Origin: Limanda limanda
Lineage: Eukaryota; Chordata; Actinopteri; Pleuronectiformes; Pleuronectidae
Length of the DNA: 64,000 nt
Direction: 5' to 3'
Assembly (NCBI RefSeq): GCF_963576545.1
Contig: NW_026870598.1
Location: 221,001 to 285,000 of the forward strand
The notes beneath the pieces were generated by a model that searched no databases, was not told where the DNA came from, and saw only the letters and a program-made list of their open reading frames with translations. This document shows, one piece after another, positions 1 to 11,348 of the stretch. The translations under genes were made by a program, and so were the position numbers. Every line of letters begins with the position of its first letter. Positions within the stretch are counted from its first letter, which is position 1.

Positions 1-178
1 AAGAATTTAACCATTTCTTCCAAAAAAAGGCAGATCTTCCTGTTTCCAGCGCTTTTCTGACACTTGGGCTGACATGTGATGAAAAAGTCAGAAATCTTAA
101 TCAATGCTTCCAAAAAAGGCTTATCTCCCCGTTTCCTGCTGTTTAGTGACATTTGGGATGATGTGTGATGAAAAATTC

Positions 179-266
179 CAGAATTTAACCATTTCTTCCA
201 AAAAAGGCTTATCTCCCTGTTTCCAGCGCTTTTCTGACACTTGGGCTGACATGTGATGAAAAAGTC
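179..266 (+). repeat. Reference A monomer (88 bp)
   Basis: A common form of the A monomer: six A after TTCC, then GGCTTATCTCCCTG, CCAGCGC, CACTTGGGCTGACATG and GAAAAAGTC. The CCAGCGC segment holds its only CpG and an AGCGCT palindrome. This copy starts CAG rather than AAG because the preceding B ends ATTC before a C variant. Recurrent alternatives are seven A plus GGCAGATC (89 bp, gains AGATCT), TTCCCA plus GGCATATC, TTTCCA plus GGCATATC, and AAAAAGGGCTT followed by ATGATCC or ATCTCCC. The tail is either CACTTGGGCTGACATG or CACTGGAGCTGATATG. Monomer boundaries are my choice. Confidence 0.9.
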
Positions 267-355
267 AGAAATCTTAATCAATGCTTCCAAAAAAGGCTTA
301 TCTCCCCGTTTCCAGCTGTTTAGTGACATTTGGGATGATGTGTGATGAAAAATTC
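267..355 (+). repeat. Reference B monomer (89 bp)
   Basis: The common B monomer. It shares about 80% with A by hand alignment; differences concentrate in the first 20 bases and in the stretch after TTTCCAGC. It carries the CCCCG CpG and a CAGCTG palindrome. Head variants used to read the array are AGAAATCTTAATCAATGC (this one), AAAATGTTAACCATTGC (one base shorter), AGAAATCTTTATC, AGAAATCCTAAAC and AGAAATCTTAACC. Tail variants are GTGTGATAAAAAATTC, GTGTTATG, GTGTAATAA and GTCTGATG. The TTAACCATT head resembles the A head, so it may be older or converted. Confidence 0.9.
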
Positions 356-1596
356 AAGAATTTAACCATTTCTTCCAAAAAAAGGCAGATCTCCCTGTTT
401 CCAGCGCTTTTCTGACACTGGAGCTGATATGTGATGAAAAAATCAAAATGTTAACCATTGCTTCCAAAAAAGGCTTATCTCCCCGTTTCCAGCTGTTTAG
501 TGCCATTTGGGATGATGTGTGATGAAAAATTCCAGAATTTATCCATTGCTTCCAAAAAAGGCTTATCTCCCTGTTTCCAGCGCTTTTCTGACACTGGGGC
601 TGACATGTGATGAAAAAGTCAGAAATCTTAATCAATGCTTCCAAAAAAGGCTTATCTCCCCGTTTCCAGCTGTTTAGTGACATTTGGGATGATGTGTGAT
701 GAAAAATTCAAGAATTTAACCATTTCTTACCAAAAAAGGCAGATCTCCCTGTTTCCAGCGCTTTTCTGACATTGGAGCTAATATGTGATGAAAAAGTCAA
801 AATGTTAACCATTGCTTCCAAAAAAGGCTTATCTCCCCGTTTCCAGCTGTTTAGTGACATTTGGGATGATGTGTGATGAAAAATTCAAGAATTTAACCAT
901 TTCTTCCAAAAAAAGGCAGATCTCCCTGTTTCCAGCGCTTTTCTGACATTTGGGCTGACATGTGATGAAAAAGTCAGAAATCTTAATCAATGCTTCCAAA
1001 AAAGGCTTATCTCCCCGTTTCCAGCTGTTTAGTGACATTTGGGATGATGTGTGATAAAAAATTCAAGAATTTAACCATTTCTTCCAAAAAAGGCTTATCT
1101 CCCTGTTTCCAGCGCTTTTCTGACACTTGGGCTGACATGTGATGAAAAAGTCAGAAATCTTAATCAATGCTTCCAAAAAAGGCTTATCTCCCCGTTTCCA
1201 GCTGTTTAGTCACATTTGGGATGATGTGTGATGAAAAATTCAAGAATTTAACCATTTCTTCCAAAAAAGGCATATCTCCCTGTTTCCAGCGCTTTTCTGA
1301 CACTGGAGCTGATATGTGATGAAAAAGTCAGAAATCTTAATCAATGCTTCCAAAAAAGGCTTATCTCCCCGTTTCCAGCTGTTTAGTGACATTTGGGATG
1401 ATGTGTGATGAAAAATTCAAGAATTTAACCATTTCTTCCAAAAAAAGGCAGATCTCCCTGTTTCCAGCGCTTTTCTGACATTTGGGCTGACATGTGATGA
1501 AAAAGTCAGAAATCTTAATCAATGCTTCCAAAAAAGGCTTATCTCCCCGTTTCCAGCTGTTTAGTGACATTTGGGATGATGTGTGATGAAAAATTC

Positions 1597-4500
1597 AAGA
1601 ATTTAACCATTTCTTCCAAAAAAAGGCAGATCTCCTTGTTTCCAGCGCTTTTCTGACACTGGAGCTGATATGTGATGAAAAAGTCAAAATGTTAACCATT
1701 GCTTCCAAAAAAGGCTTATCTCCCTGTTTCCAGCTGTTTAGTGACATTTGGGATGATGTGTGATGAAAAATTCAAGAATTTAACCATTTCTTCCAAAAAA
1801 AGGCAGATCTCCCTGTTTCCAGCGCTTTTCTGACACTTGGGCTGACATGTGATGAAAAAGTCAGAAATCTTAATCAATGCTTCCAAAAAAGGCTTATCTC
1901 CCCGTTTCCAGCTGTTTAGTGACATTTGGGATGATGTGTGATGAAAAATTCAAGAATTTAACCATTTCTTCCCAAAAAAGGCATATCTCCCTGTTTCCAG
2001 CGCTTTTCTGACACTGGAGCTGATATGTGATGAAAAAGTCAGAAATCTTAATCAATGCTTCCAAAAAAGGCTTATCTCCCCGTTTCCAGCTGTTTAGTGA
2101 CATTTGGGATGATGTGTTATGAAAAATTCAAGAATTTAACCATTTCTTCCAAAAAGGGCTTATCTCCCTGTTTCCAGCGCTTTTCTGACACTTGGGCTGA
2201 TATGTGATGAAAAAGTCAGAAATCTTAATCAATGCTTCCAAAAAAGGCTTATCTCCCCGTTTCCAGCTGTTTAGTGACATTTGGGATGATGTGTGATGAA
2301 AAATTCAAGAATTTAACCATTTCTTCCAAAAAAAGGCAGATCTCCCTGTTTCCAGCGCTTTTCTGACACTGGAGCTGATATGTGATGAAAAAGTCAAAAT
2401 GTTAACCATTGCTTCCAAAAAAGGCTTATCTCCCCGTTTCCAGCTGTTTAGTGACATTTGGGATGATGTGTGATGAAAAATTCCAGAATTTAACCATTTC
2501 TTCCAAAAAAGGCTTATCTCCCTGTTTCCAGCGCTTTTCTGACACTTGGGCTGACATGTGATGAAAAAGTCAGAAATCTTTATCAATGCTTCCAAAAAAG
2601 GCTTATCTCCCCGTTTCCAGCTGTTTAGTGACATTTGGGATGATGTGTGATGAAAAATTCAAGAATTTAACCATTTCTTCCAAAAAAAGGCAGATCTCCC
2701 TGTTTCCAGCGCTTTTCTGACACTGGAGCTGACATGTGATGAAAAAGTCAGAAATCTTAATCAATGCTTCCAAAAAAGGCTTATCTCCCCGTTTCCAGCT
2801 GTTTAGTGACATTTGGGATGATGTGTGATCAAAAATTCAAGAATTTAACCATTTCTTCCAAAAAAGGCTTATCTCCCTGTTTCCAGCGCTTTTCTGACAC
2901 TTGGGCTGACATGTGATGAAAAAGTCAGAAATCTTAATCAATGCTTCCAAAAAAGGCTTATCTCCCCGTTTCCAGCTGTTTAGTGACATTTGGGATGATG
3001 TGTGATGAAAAATTCAAGAATTTAACCATTTCTTCCCAAAAAAGGCATATCTCCCTGTTTCCAGCGCTTTTCTGACACTTGGGCTGACATGTGATGAAAA
3101 AGTCAGAAATCTTAATCAATGCTTCCAAAAAAGGCTTATCTCCCCGTTTCCAGCTGTTTAGTGACATTTGGGATGATGTGTAATAAAAAATTCAAGAATT
3201 TAACCATTTCTTCCAAAAAAGGCTTATCTCCCTGTTTCCAGCGCTTTTCTGACACTTGGGCTGACATCTGATGAAAAAGTCAGAAATCTTAATCAATGCT
3301 TCCAAAAAAGGCTTATCTCCCCGTTTCCAGCTGTTTAGTGACATTTGGGATGATGTGTGATGAAAAATTCAAGAATTTAACCATTTCTTCCAAAAAAGGC
3401 TTATCTCCCTGTTTCCAGCGCTTTTCTGACACTTGGGCTGACATGTGATGAAAAAGTCAGAAATCTTAATCAATGCTTCCAAAAAAGGCTTATCTCCCCG
3501 TTTCCAGCTGTTTAGTGACATTTGGGATGATGTGTGATAAAAAATTCAAGAATTTAACCATTTCTTCCAAAAAAGGCTTATCTCCCTGTTTCCAGCGCTT
3601 TTCTGACACTTGGGCTGACATGTGATGAAAAAGTCAGAAATCTTAATCAATGCTTCCAAAAAAGGCTTATCTCCCCGTTTCCAGCTGTTTAGTGACATTT
3701 GGGATGATGTGTGATGAAAAATTCAAGAATTTAACCATTTCTTCCCAAAAAAGGCATATCTCCCTGTTTCCAGCGCTTTTCTGACACTGGAGCTGATATG
3801 TGATAAAAAAGTCAGAAATCTTAATCAATGCTTCCAAAAAAGGCTTATCTCCCCGTTTCCAGCTGTTTAGTGACATTTGGGATGATGTGTGATGAAAATT
3901 TCAAGAATTTAACCATTTCTTCCAAAAAGGGCTTATGATCCTGTTTCCATCGCTTTTCTGACACTGGAGCTGATATGTGATGAAAAAGTCAAAATGTTAA
4001 CCATTGCTTCCAAAAAAGGCTTATCTCCCCGTTTCCAGCTGTTTAGTGACATTTGGGATGATGTGTGATGAAAAATTCAAGAATTTAACCATTTCTTCCA
4101 AAACAAGGCAGATCTCCCTGTTTCCAGCGCTTTTCTGACACTTGGGCTGACATGTGATGAAAAAGTCAGAAATCTTAATCAATGCTTCCAAAAAAGGCTT
4201 ATCTCCCCGTTTCCAGCTGTTTAGTGACATTTGGGATGATGTGTGATGAAAAATTCAAGAATTTAACCATTTCTTTCCAAAAAAGGCATATCTCCCTGTT
4301 TCCAGCGCTTTTCTGACACTGGAGCTGATATGTGATGAAAAAGTCAGAAATCTTAATCAATGCTTCCAAAAAAGGCTTATCTCCCCGTTTCCAGCTGTTT
4401 AGTGACATTTGGGATGATGTGTTATGAAAAATTCAAGAATTTAACCATTTCTTCCAAAAAGGGCTTATCTCCCTGTTTCCAGCGCTTTTCTGACACTTGG

Positions 4501-5673
4501 GCTGATATGTGATGAAAAGTCAGAAATCTTAATCAATGCTTCCAAAAAAGGCTTATCTCCCCGTTTCCAGCTGTTTAGTGACATTTGGGATGATGTGTGA
4601 TGAAAAATTCAAGAATTTAACCATTTCTTCCAAAAAAAGGCAGATCTCCCTGTTTCCAGCGCTTTTCTGACACTGGAGCTGATATGTGATGAAAAAGTCA
4701 AAATGTTAACCATTGCTTCCAAAAAAGGCTTATATCCCCGTTTCCAGCTGTTTAGTGACATTTGGGATGATGTGTGATGAAAAATTCCAGAATTTAACCA
4801 TTTCTTCCAAAAAAGGCTTATCTCCCTGTTTCCAGCGCTTTTCTGACACTTGGGCTGACATGTGATGAAAAAGTCAGAAATCTTTATCAATGCTTCCAAA
4901 AAAGGCTTATCTCCCCGTTTCCAGCTGTTTAGTGACATTTGGGATGATGTGTGATGAAAAATTCAAGAATTTAACCATTTCTTCCAAAAAAAGGCAGATC
5001 TCCCTGTTTCCAGCGCTTTTCTGACACTGGAGCTGACATGTGATGAAAAAGTCAGAAATCTTAATCAATGCTTCCAAAAAAGGCTTATCTCCCCGTTTCC
5101 AGCTGTTTAGTGACATTTGGGATGATGTGTGATGAAAAATTCAAGAATTTAACCATTTCTTCCAAAAAAGGCTTATCTCCCTGTTTCCAGCGCTTTTCTG
5201 ACACTTGGGCTGACATGTGATGAAAAAGTCAGAAATCTTAATCAATGCTTCCAAAAAAGGCTTATCTCCCCGTTTCCAGCTGTTTAGTGACATTTGGGAT
5301 GATGTGTGATGAAAAATTCAAGAATTTAACCATTTCTTCCAAAAAAGGCTTATCTCCCTGTTTCCAGCGCTTTTCTGACACTTGGGCTGACATGTGATGA
5401 AAAAGTCAGAAATCTTAATCAATGCTTCCAAAAAAGGCTTATCTCCCCGTTTCCAGCTGTTTAGTGACATTTGGGATGATGTGTGATAAAAAATTCAAGA
5501 ATTTAACCATTTCTTCCAAAAAAGGCTTATCTCCCTGTTTCCAGCGCTTTTCTGACACTGGAGCTGATATGTGATGAAAAAGTCAGAAATCTTAATCAAT
5601 GCTTCCAAAAAAGGCTTATCTCCCCGTTTCCAGCTGTTTAGTGACATTTGGGATGATGTGTGATGAAAAATTC
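1597..5673 (+). repeat. 23-dimer segmental duplication, left copy
   Basis: These 4077 bp match 18261-22337 dimer for dimer at a constant offset of 16664 bp (94 dimers). Shared rare markers include TCTCCTTG, GTGTTATG, GTGTAATAA, GAAAATTTC, TATGATCC and AAAACAAGG, in the same order. Visible differences are few: GATC for GATG near 2829, CATCTG near 3267, CCATCGC near 3948 and TTATATCC near 4732 in this copy, plus two one-base indels in the other. Confidence 0.88.
2307..2838 (+). repeat. Three-dimer anchor module (reference copy)
   Basis: Three dimers that travel together: (1) GGCAGATC with CACTGGAGCTGATATG and an AAAATGTTAACC B head, ending before a C; (2) a CAGAATTT A with a B head AGAAATCTTTATC; (3) GGCAGATC with CACTGGAGCTGACATG. 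I count 15 copies, starting at about 2307, 4611, 8689, 12236, 14362, 16311, 18971, 21275, 23935, 27303, 30316, 32977, 35638, 37234 and 41133. Spacings run from 9 to 23 dimers, with 13 and 15 the most frequent. No intact copy is seen after 41.7 kb. Confidence 0.85.
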
Positions 5674-6382
5674 AAGAATTTAACCATTTCTTCCAAAAAA
5701 AGGCAGATCTTCCTGTTTCCAGCGCTTTTCTGACACTTGGGCTGACATGTGATGAAAAAGTCAGAAATCTTAATCAATGCTTCCAAAAAAGGCTTATCTC
5801 CCCGTTTCCTGCTGTTTAGTGACATTTGGGATGATGTGTGATGAAAAATTCCAGAATTTAACCATTTCTTCCAAAAAAGGCTTATCTCCCTGTTTCCAGC
5901 GCTTTTCTGACACTTGGGCTGACATGTGATGAAAAAGTCAGAAATCTTAATCAATGCTTCCAAAAAAGGCTTATCTCCCCGTTTCCAGCTGTTTAGTGAC
6001 ATTTGGGATGATGTGTGATGAAAAATTCAAGAATTTAACCATTTCTACCAAAAAAAGGCAGATCTCCCTGTTTCCAGCGCTTTTCTGACACTGGAGCTGA
6101 TATGTGATGAAAAAATCAAAATGTTAACCATTGCTTCCAAAAAAGGCTTATCTCCCCGTTTCCAGCTGTTTAGTGCCATTTGGGATGATGTGTGATGAAA
6201 AATTCCAGAATTTATCCATTGCTTCCAAAAAAGGCTTATCTCCCTGTTTCCAGCGCTTTTCTGACACTGGGGCTGACATGTGATGAAAAAGTCAGAAATC
6301 TTAATCAATGCTTCCAAAAAAGGCTTATCTCCCCGTTTCCAGCTGTTTAGTGACATTTGGGATGATGTGTGATGAAAAATTC
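5674..6382 (+). repeat. Family I four-dimer marker cassette, copy 2
   Basis: The same four dimers as 1-709 with the TAGTGCC marker near 6175. It differs at about 6047, where the A head reads TTTCTACC instead of TTTCTTCC. That change is shared with the shortened cassette at 9575, which places those two copies on one lineage. Confidence 0.88.
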
Positions 6383-6559
6383 AAGAATTTAACCATTTCT
6401 TACCAAAAAAGGCAGATCTCCCTGTTTCCAGCGCTTTTCTGACATTGGAGCTGATATGTGATGAAAAAGTCAAAATGTTAACCATTGCTTCCAAAAAAGG
6501 CTTATCTCCCCGTTTCCAGCTGTTTAGTGACATTTGGGATGATGTGTGATGAAAAATTC

Positions 6560-8688
6560 AAGAATTTAACCATTTCTTCCAAAAAAAGGCAGATCTCCCT
6601 GTTTCCAGCGCTTTTCTGACATTTGGGCTGACATGTGATGAAAAAGTCAGAAATCTTAATCAATGCTTCCAAAAAAGGCTTATCTCCCCGTTTCCAGCTG
6701 TTTAGTGACATTTGGGATGATGTGTGATAAAAAATTCAAGAATTTAACCATTTCTTCCAAAAAAGGCTTATCTCCCTGTTTCCAGCGCTTTTCTGACACT
6801 TGGGCTGACATGTGATGAAAAAGTCAGAAATCCTAAACAATGATTCCAAAAAAGGCTTATCTCCCCGTTTCCAGCTGTTTAGTGACATTTGGGATGATGT
6901 GTGATGAAAAATTCAAGAATTTAACCATTTCTTCCAAAAAAAGGCAGATCTCCTTGTTTCCAGCGCTTTTCTGACACTGGAGCTGATATGTGATGAAAAA
7001 GTCAAAATGTTAACCATTGCTTCCAAAAAAGGCTTATCTCCCCGTTTCCAGCTGTTTAGTGACATTTGGGATGATGTGTGATGAAAAATTCAAGAATTTA
7101 ACCATTTCTTCCAAAAAAAGGCAGATCTCCCTGTTTCCAGCGCTTTTCTGACACTTGGGCTGACATGTGATGAAAAAGTCAGAAATCTTAATCAATGCTT
7201 CCAAAAAAGGCTTATCTCCCCGTTTCCAGCTGTTTAGTGACATTTGGGATGATGTGTGATGAAAAATTCAAGAATTTAACCATTTCTTCCCAAAAAAGGC
7301 ATATCTCCCTGTTTCCAGCGCTTTTCTGACACTGGAGCTGATATGTGATGAAAAAGTCAGAAATCTTAATCAATGCTTCCAAAAAAGGCTTATCTCCCCG
7401 TTTCCAGCTGTTTAGTGACATTTGGGATGATGTGTTATGAAAAATTCAAGAATTTAACCATTTCTTCCAAAAAGGGCTTATCTCCCTGTTTCCAGCGCTT
7501 TTCTGACACTTGGGCTGATATGTGATGAAAAGTCAGAAATCTTAATCAATGCTTCCAAAAAAGGCTTATCTCCCCGTTTCCAGCTGTTTAGTGACATTTG
7601 GGATGATGTGTGATGAAAAATTCAAGAATTTAACCATTTCTTCCAAAAAAAGGCAGATCTCCCTGTTTCCAGCGCTTTTCTGACATTTGGGCTGACATGT
7701 GATGAAAAAGTCAGAAATCTTAATCAATGCTTCCAAAAAAGGCTTATCTCCCCGTTTCCAGCTGTTTAGTGACATTTGGGATGATGTGTGATAAAAAATT
7801 CAAGAATTTAACCATTTCTTCCAAAAAAGGCTTATCTCCCTGTTTCCAGCGCTTTTCTGACACTTGGGCTGACATGTGATGAAAAAGTCAGAAATCCTAA
7901 ACAATGATTCCAAAAAAGGCTTATCTCCCCGTTTCCAGCTGTTTAGTGACATTTGGGATGATGTGTGATGAAAAATTCAAGAATTTAACCATTTCTTCCA
8001 AAAAAAGGCAGATCTCCTTGTTTCCAGCGCTTTTCTGACACTGGAGCTGATATGTGATGAAAAAGTCAAAATGTTAACCATTGCTTCCAAAAAAGGCTTA
8101 TCTCCCCGTTTCCAGCTGTTTAGTGACATTTGGGATGATGTGTGATGAAAAATTCAAGAATTTAACCATTTCTTCCAAAAAAAGGCAGATCTCCCTGTTT
8201 CCAGCGCTTTTCTGACACTTGGGCTGACATGTGATGAAAAAGTCAGAAATCTTAATCAATGCTTCCAAAAAAGGCTTATCTCCCCGTTTCCAGCTGTTTA
8301 GTGACATTTGGGATGATGTGTGATGAAAAATTCAAGAATTTAACCATTTCTTCCCAAAAAAGGCATATCTCCCTGTTTCCAGCGCTTTTCTGACACTGGA
8401 GCTGATATGTGATGAAAAAGTCAGAAATCTTAATCAATGCTTCCAAAAAAGGCTTATCTCCCCGTTTCCAGCTGTTTAGTGACATTTGGGATGATGTGTT
8501 ATGAAAAATTCAAGAATTTAACCATTTCTTCCAAAAAGGGCTTATCTCCCTGTTTCCAGCGCTTTTCTGACACTTGGGCTGATATGTGATGAAAAAGCTA
8601 GAAATCTTAATCAATGCTTCCAAAAAAGGCTTATCTCCCCGTTTCCAGCTGTTTAGTGACATTTGGGATGATGTGTGATGAAAAATTC
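6560..8688 (+). repeat. Six-dimer tandem duplication (about 1064 bp x 2)
   Basis: Dimers 6560-7623 and 7624-8688 carry the same order: CATTTGGGCTG with a GATAAAAAATTC tail; AGAAATCCTAAAC head with ATGATTCC; TCTCCTTG with AAAATGTTAACC; GGCAGATC; TTCCCA/GGCATATC with a GTGTTATG tail; AAAAAGGGCTT. The two copies differ in the last dimer: GATGAAAAGTC near 7527 against AAAAAGCTAG near 8594. Confidence 0.87.
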
Positions 8689-9574
8689 AAGAATTTAACC
8701 ATTTCTTCCAAAAAAAGGCAGATCTCCCTGTTTCCAGCGCTTTTCTGACACTGGAGCTGATATGTGATGAAAAAGTCAAAATGTTAACCATTGCTTCCAA
8801 AAAAGGCTTATCTCCCCGTTTCCAGCTGTTTAGTGACATTTGGGATGATGTGTGATGAAAAATTCCAGAATTTAACCATTTCTTCCAAAAAAGGCTTATC
8901 TCCCTGTTTCCAGCGCTTTTCTGACACTTGGGCTGACATGTGATGAAAAAGTCAGAAATCTTTATCAATGCTTCCAAAAAAGGCTTATCTCCCCGTTTCC
9001 AGCTGTTTAGTGACATTTGGGATGATGTGTGATGAAAAATTCAAGAATTTAACCATTTCTTCCAAAAAAAGGCAGATCTCCCTGTTTCCAGCGCTTTTCT
9101 GACACTGGAGCTGACATGTGATGAAAAAGTCAGAAATCTTAATCAATGCTTCCAAAAAAGGCTTATCTCCCCGTTTCCAGCTGTTTAGTGACATTTGGGA
9201 TGATGTGTGATGAAAAATTCAAGAATTTAACCATTTCTTCCAAAAAAGGCTTATCTCCCTGTTTCCAGCGCTTTTCTGACACTTGGGCTGACATGTGATG
9301 AAAAAGTCAGAAATCTTAATCAATGCTTCCAAAAAAGGCTTATCTCCCCGTTTCCAGCTGTTTAGTGACATTTGGGATGATGTGTAATAAAAAAATCAAG
9401 AATTTAACCATTTCTTCCAAAAAAGGCTTATCTCCCTGTTTCCAGCGCTTTTCTGACACTTGGGCTGACATCTGATGAAAAAGTCAGAAATCTTAATCAA
9501 TGCTTCCAAAAAAGGCTTATCTCCCCGTTTCCAGCTGTTTAGTGACATTTGGGATGATGTGTGATGAAAAATTC

Positions 9575-10106
9575 AAGAATTTAACCATTTCTTCCAAAAA
9601 AAGGCAGATCTTCCTGTTTCCAGCGCTTTTCTGACACTTGGGCTGACATGTGATGAAAAAGTCAGAAATCTTAATCAATGCTTCCAAAAAAGGCTTATCT
9701 CCCCGTTTCCAGCTGTTTAGTGACATTTGGGATGATGTGTGATGAAAAATTCAAGAATTTAACCATTTCTACCAAAAAAAGGCAGATCTCCCTGTTTCCA
9801 GCGCTTTTCTGACACTGGAGCTGATATGTGATGAAAAAATCAAAATGTTAACCATTGCTTCCAAAAAAGGCTTATCTCCCCGTTTCCAGCTGTTTAGTGC
9901 CATTTGGGATGATGTGTGATGAAAAATTCCAGAATTTATCCATTGCTTCCAAAAAAGGCTTATCTCCCTGTTTCCAGCGCTTTTCTGACACTGGGGCTGA
10001 CATGTGATGAAAAAGTCAGAAATCTTAATCAATGCTTCCAAAAAAGGCTTATCTCCCCGTTTCCAGCTGTTTAGTGACATTTGGGATGATGTGTGATGAA
10101 AAATTC
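9575..10106 (+). repeat. Shortened marker cassette (three dimers), fused first dimer
   Basis: The dimer at 9575-9752 begins like the first cassette dimer (GGCAGATCTTCC) but has CCAGCTG and a plain tail like the second. One dimer has been lost, with the join inside the unit. The remaining two dimers carry TAGTGCC (near 9898) and CACTGGGG. This is a deletion by exchange between neighbouring units. Confidence 0.78.
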
Positions 10107-11171
10107 AAGAATTTAACCATTTCTTACCAAAAAAGGCAGATCTCCCTGTTTCCAGCGCTTTTCTGACATTGGAGCTGATATGTGATGAAAAAGTCAAAAT
10201 GTTAACCATTGCTTCCAAAAAAGGCTTATCTCCCCGTTTCCAGCTGTTTAGTGACATTTGGGATGATGTGTGATGAAAAATTCAAGAATTTAACCATTTC
10301 TTCCAAAAAAAGGCAGATCTCCCTGTTTCCAGCGCTTTTCTGACATTTGGGCTGACATGTGATGAAAAAGTCAGAAATCTTAATCAATGCTTCCAAAAAA
10401 GGCTTATCTCCCCGTTTCCAGCTGTTTAGTGACATTTGGGATGATGTGTGATAAAAAATTCAAGAATTTAACCATTTCTTCCAAAAAAGGCTTATCTCCC
10501 TGTTTCCAGCGCTTTTCTGACACTTGGGCTGACATGTGATGAAAAAGTCAGAAATCCTAAACAATGATTCCAAAAAAGGCTTATCTCCCCGTTTCCAGCT
10601 GTTTAGTGACATTTGGGATGATGTGTGATGAAAAATTCAAGAATTTAACCATTTCTTCCAAAAAAAGGCAGATCTCCTTGTTTCCAGCGCTTTTCTGACA
10701 CTGGAGCTGATATGTGATGAAAAAGTCAAAATGTTAACCATTGCTTCCAAAAAAGGCTTATCTCCCCGTTTCCAGCTGTTTAGTGACATTTGGGATGATG
10801 TGTGATGAAAAATTCAAGAATTTAACCATTTCTTCCAAAAAAAGGCAGATCTCCCTGTTTCCAGCGCTTTTCTGACACTTGGGCTGACATGTGATGAAAA
10901 AGTCAGAAATCTTAATCAATGCTTCCAAAAAAGGCTTATCTCCCCGTTTCCAGCTGTTTAGTGACATTTGGGATGATGTGTGATGAAAAATTCAAGAATT
11001 TAACCATTTCTTCCCAAAAAAGGCATATCTCCCTGTTTCCAGCGCTTTTCTGACACTGGAGCTGATATGTGATGAAAAAGTCAGAAATCTTAATCAATGC
11101 TTCCAAAAAAGGCTTATCTCCCCGTTTCCAGCTGTTTAGTGACATTTGGGATGATGTGTGATGAAAAATTC

Positions 11172-11348
11172 AAGAATTTAACCATTTCTTCCAAAAAGGG
11201 CTTATCTCCCTGTTTCCAGCGCTTTTCTGACATTTGGGCTGACATGTGATGAAAAAGTCAGAAATCTTAATCAATGCTTCCAAAAAAGGCTTATCTCCCC
11301 GTTTCCAGCTGTTTAGTGACATTTGGGATGATGTGTGATAAAAAATTC
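11172..11348 (+). repeat. Fused dimer (AAAAAGGG front, CATTTGGG back)
   Basis: The front of this dimer (AAAAAGGGCTTATCTCC) is that of the sixth dimer of the 6560-8688 module. The back (CATTTGGGCTG, tail GATAAAAAATTC) is that of the first dimer of the next module copy. The dimer before it lacks the usual GTGTTATG tail. Compared with 7447-7800 one dimer is missing, which is the expected product of an exchange one unit out of register within the A monomer. Confidence 0.78.

Larger units (their letters stand above)
1..709 (+). repeat. Family I four-dimer marker cassette, copy 1
   Basis: Four dimers in fixed order: one with GGCAGATCTTCC and CCTGCTG in place of CCAGCTG; one starting CAGAATTT; one with GAAAAAATCAAAATG and TAGTGCCATTT; one with TTTATCCATTGC and CACTGGGGCTG. 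The TAGTGCC marker (about 490) is found in only five places in the window, so this cassette is a good landmark. It recurs at 5674, 17020 and 60102, and in shortened form at 9575. Confidence 0.9.
710..6382 (+). repeat. Family I HOR unit, 32 dimers (5673 bp)
   Basis: It runs from the dimer with CTTACCAAAAAAGGCAGATC (near 727) to the end of the second four-dimer cassette. The next unit starts with the same dimer at 6383. Inside are two copies of the three-dimer anchor module (2307 and 4611). They are separated by dimers with GTGTAATAA, TGATAAAAAAGTC, GAAAATTTC, AAAAAGGGCTTATGATCC and AAAACAAGGCAGATC markers in a reproducible order. The following two units are 21 and 43 dimers, so this is a mosaic HOR rather than a fixed-length one. 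Confidence 0.85.
6383..10106 (+). repeat. Family I HOR unit, 21 dimers (3724 bp)
   Basis: It starts with the CTTACC dimer and ends with the shortened cassette. Compared with 710-6382 it contains an internal six-dimer tandem duplication (6560-8688). It lacks the second anchor module and the TATGATCC/AAAACAAGG block. It keeps GTGTAATAA followed by CATCTG and then jumps straight to the cassette, consistent with a large internal deletion by unequal exchange. Confidence 0.82.
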
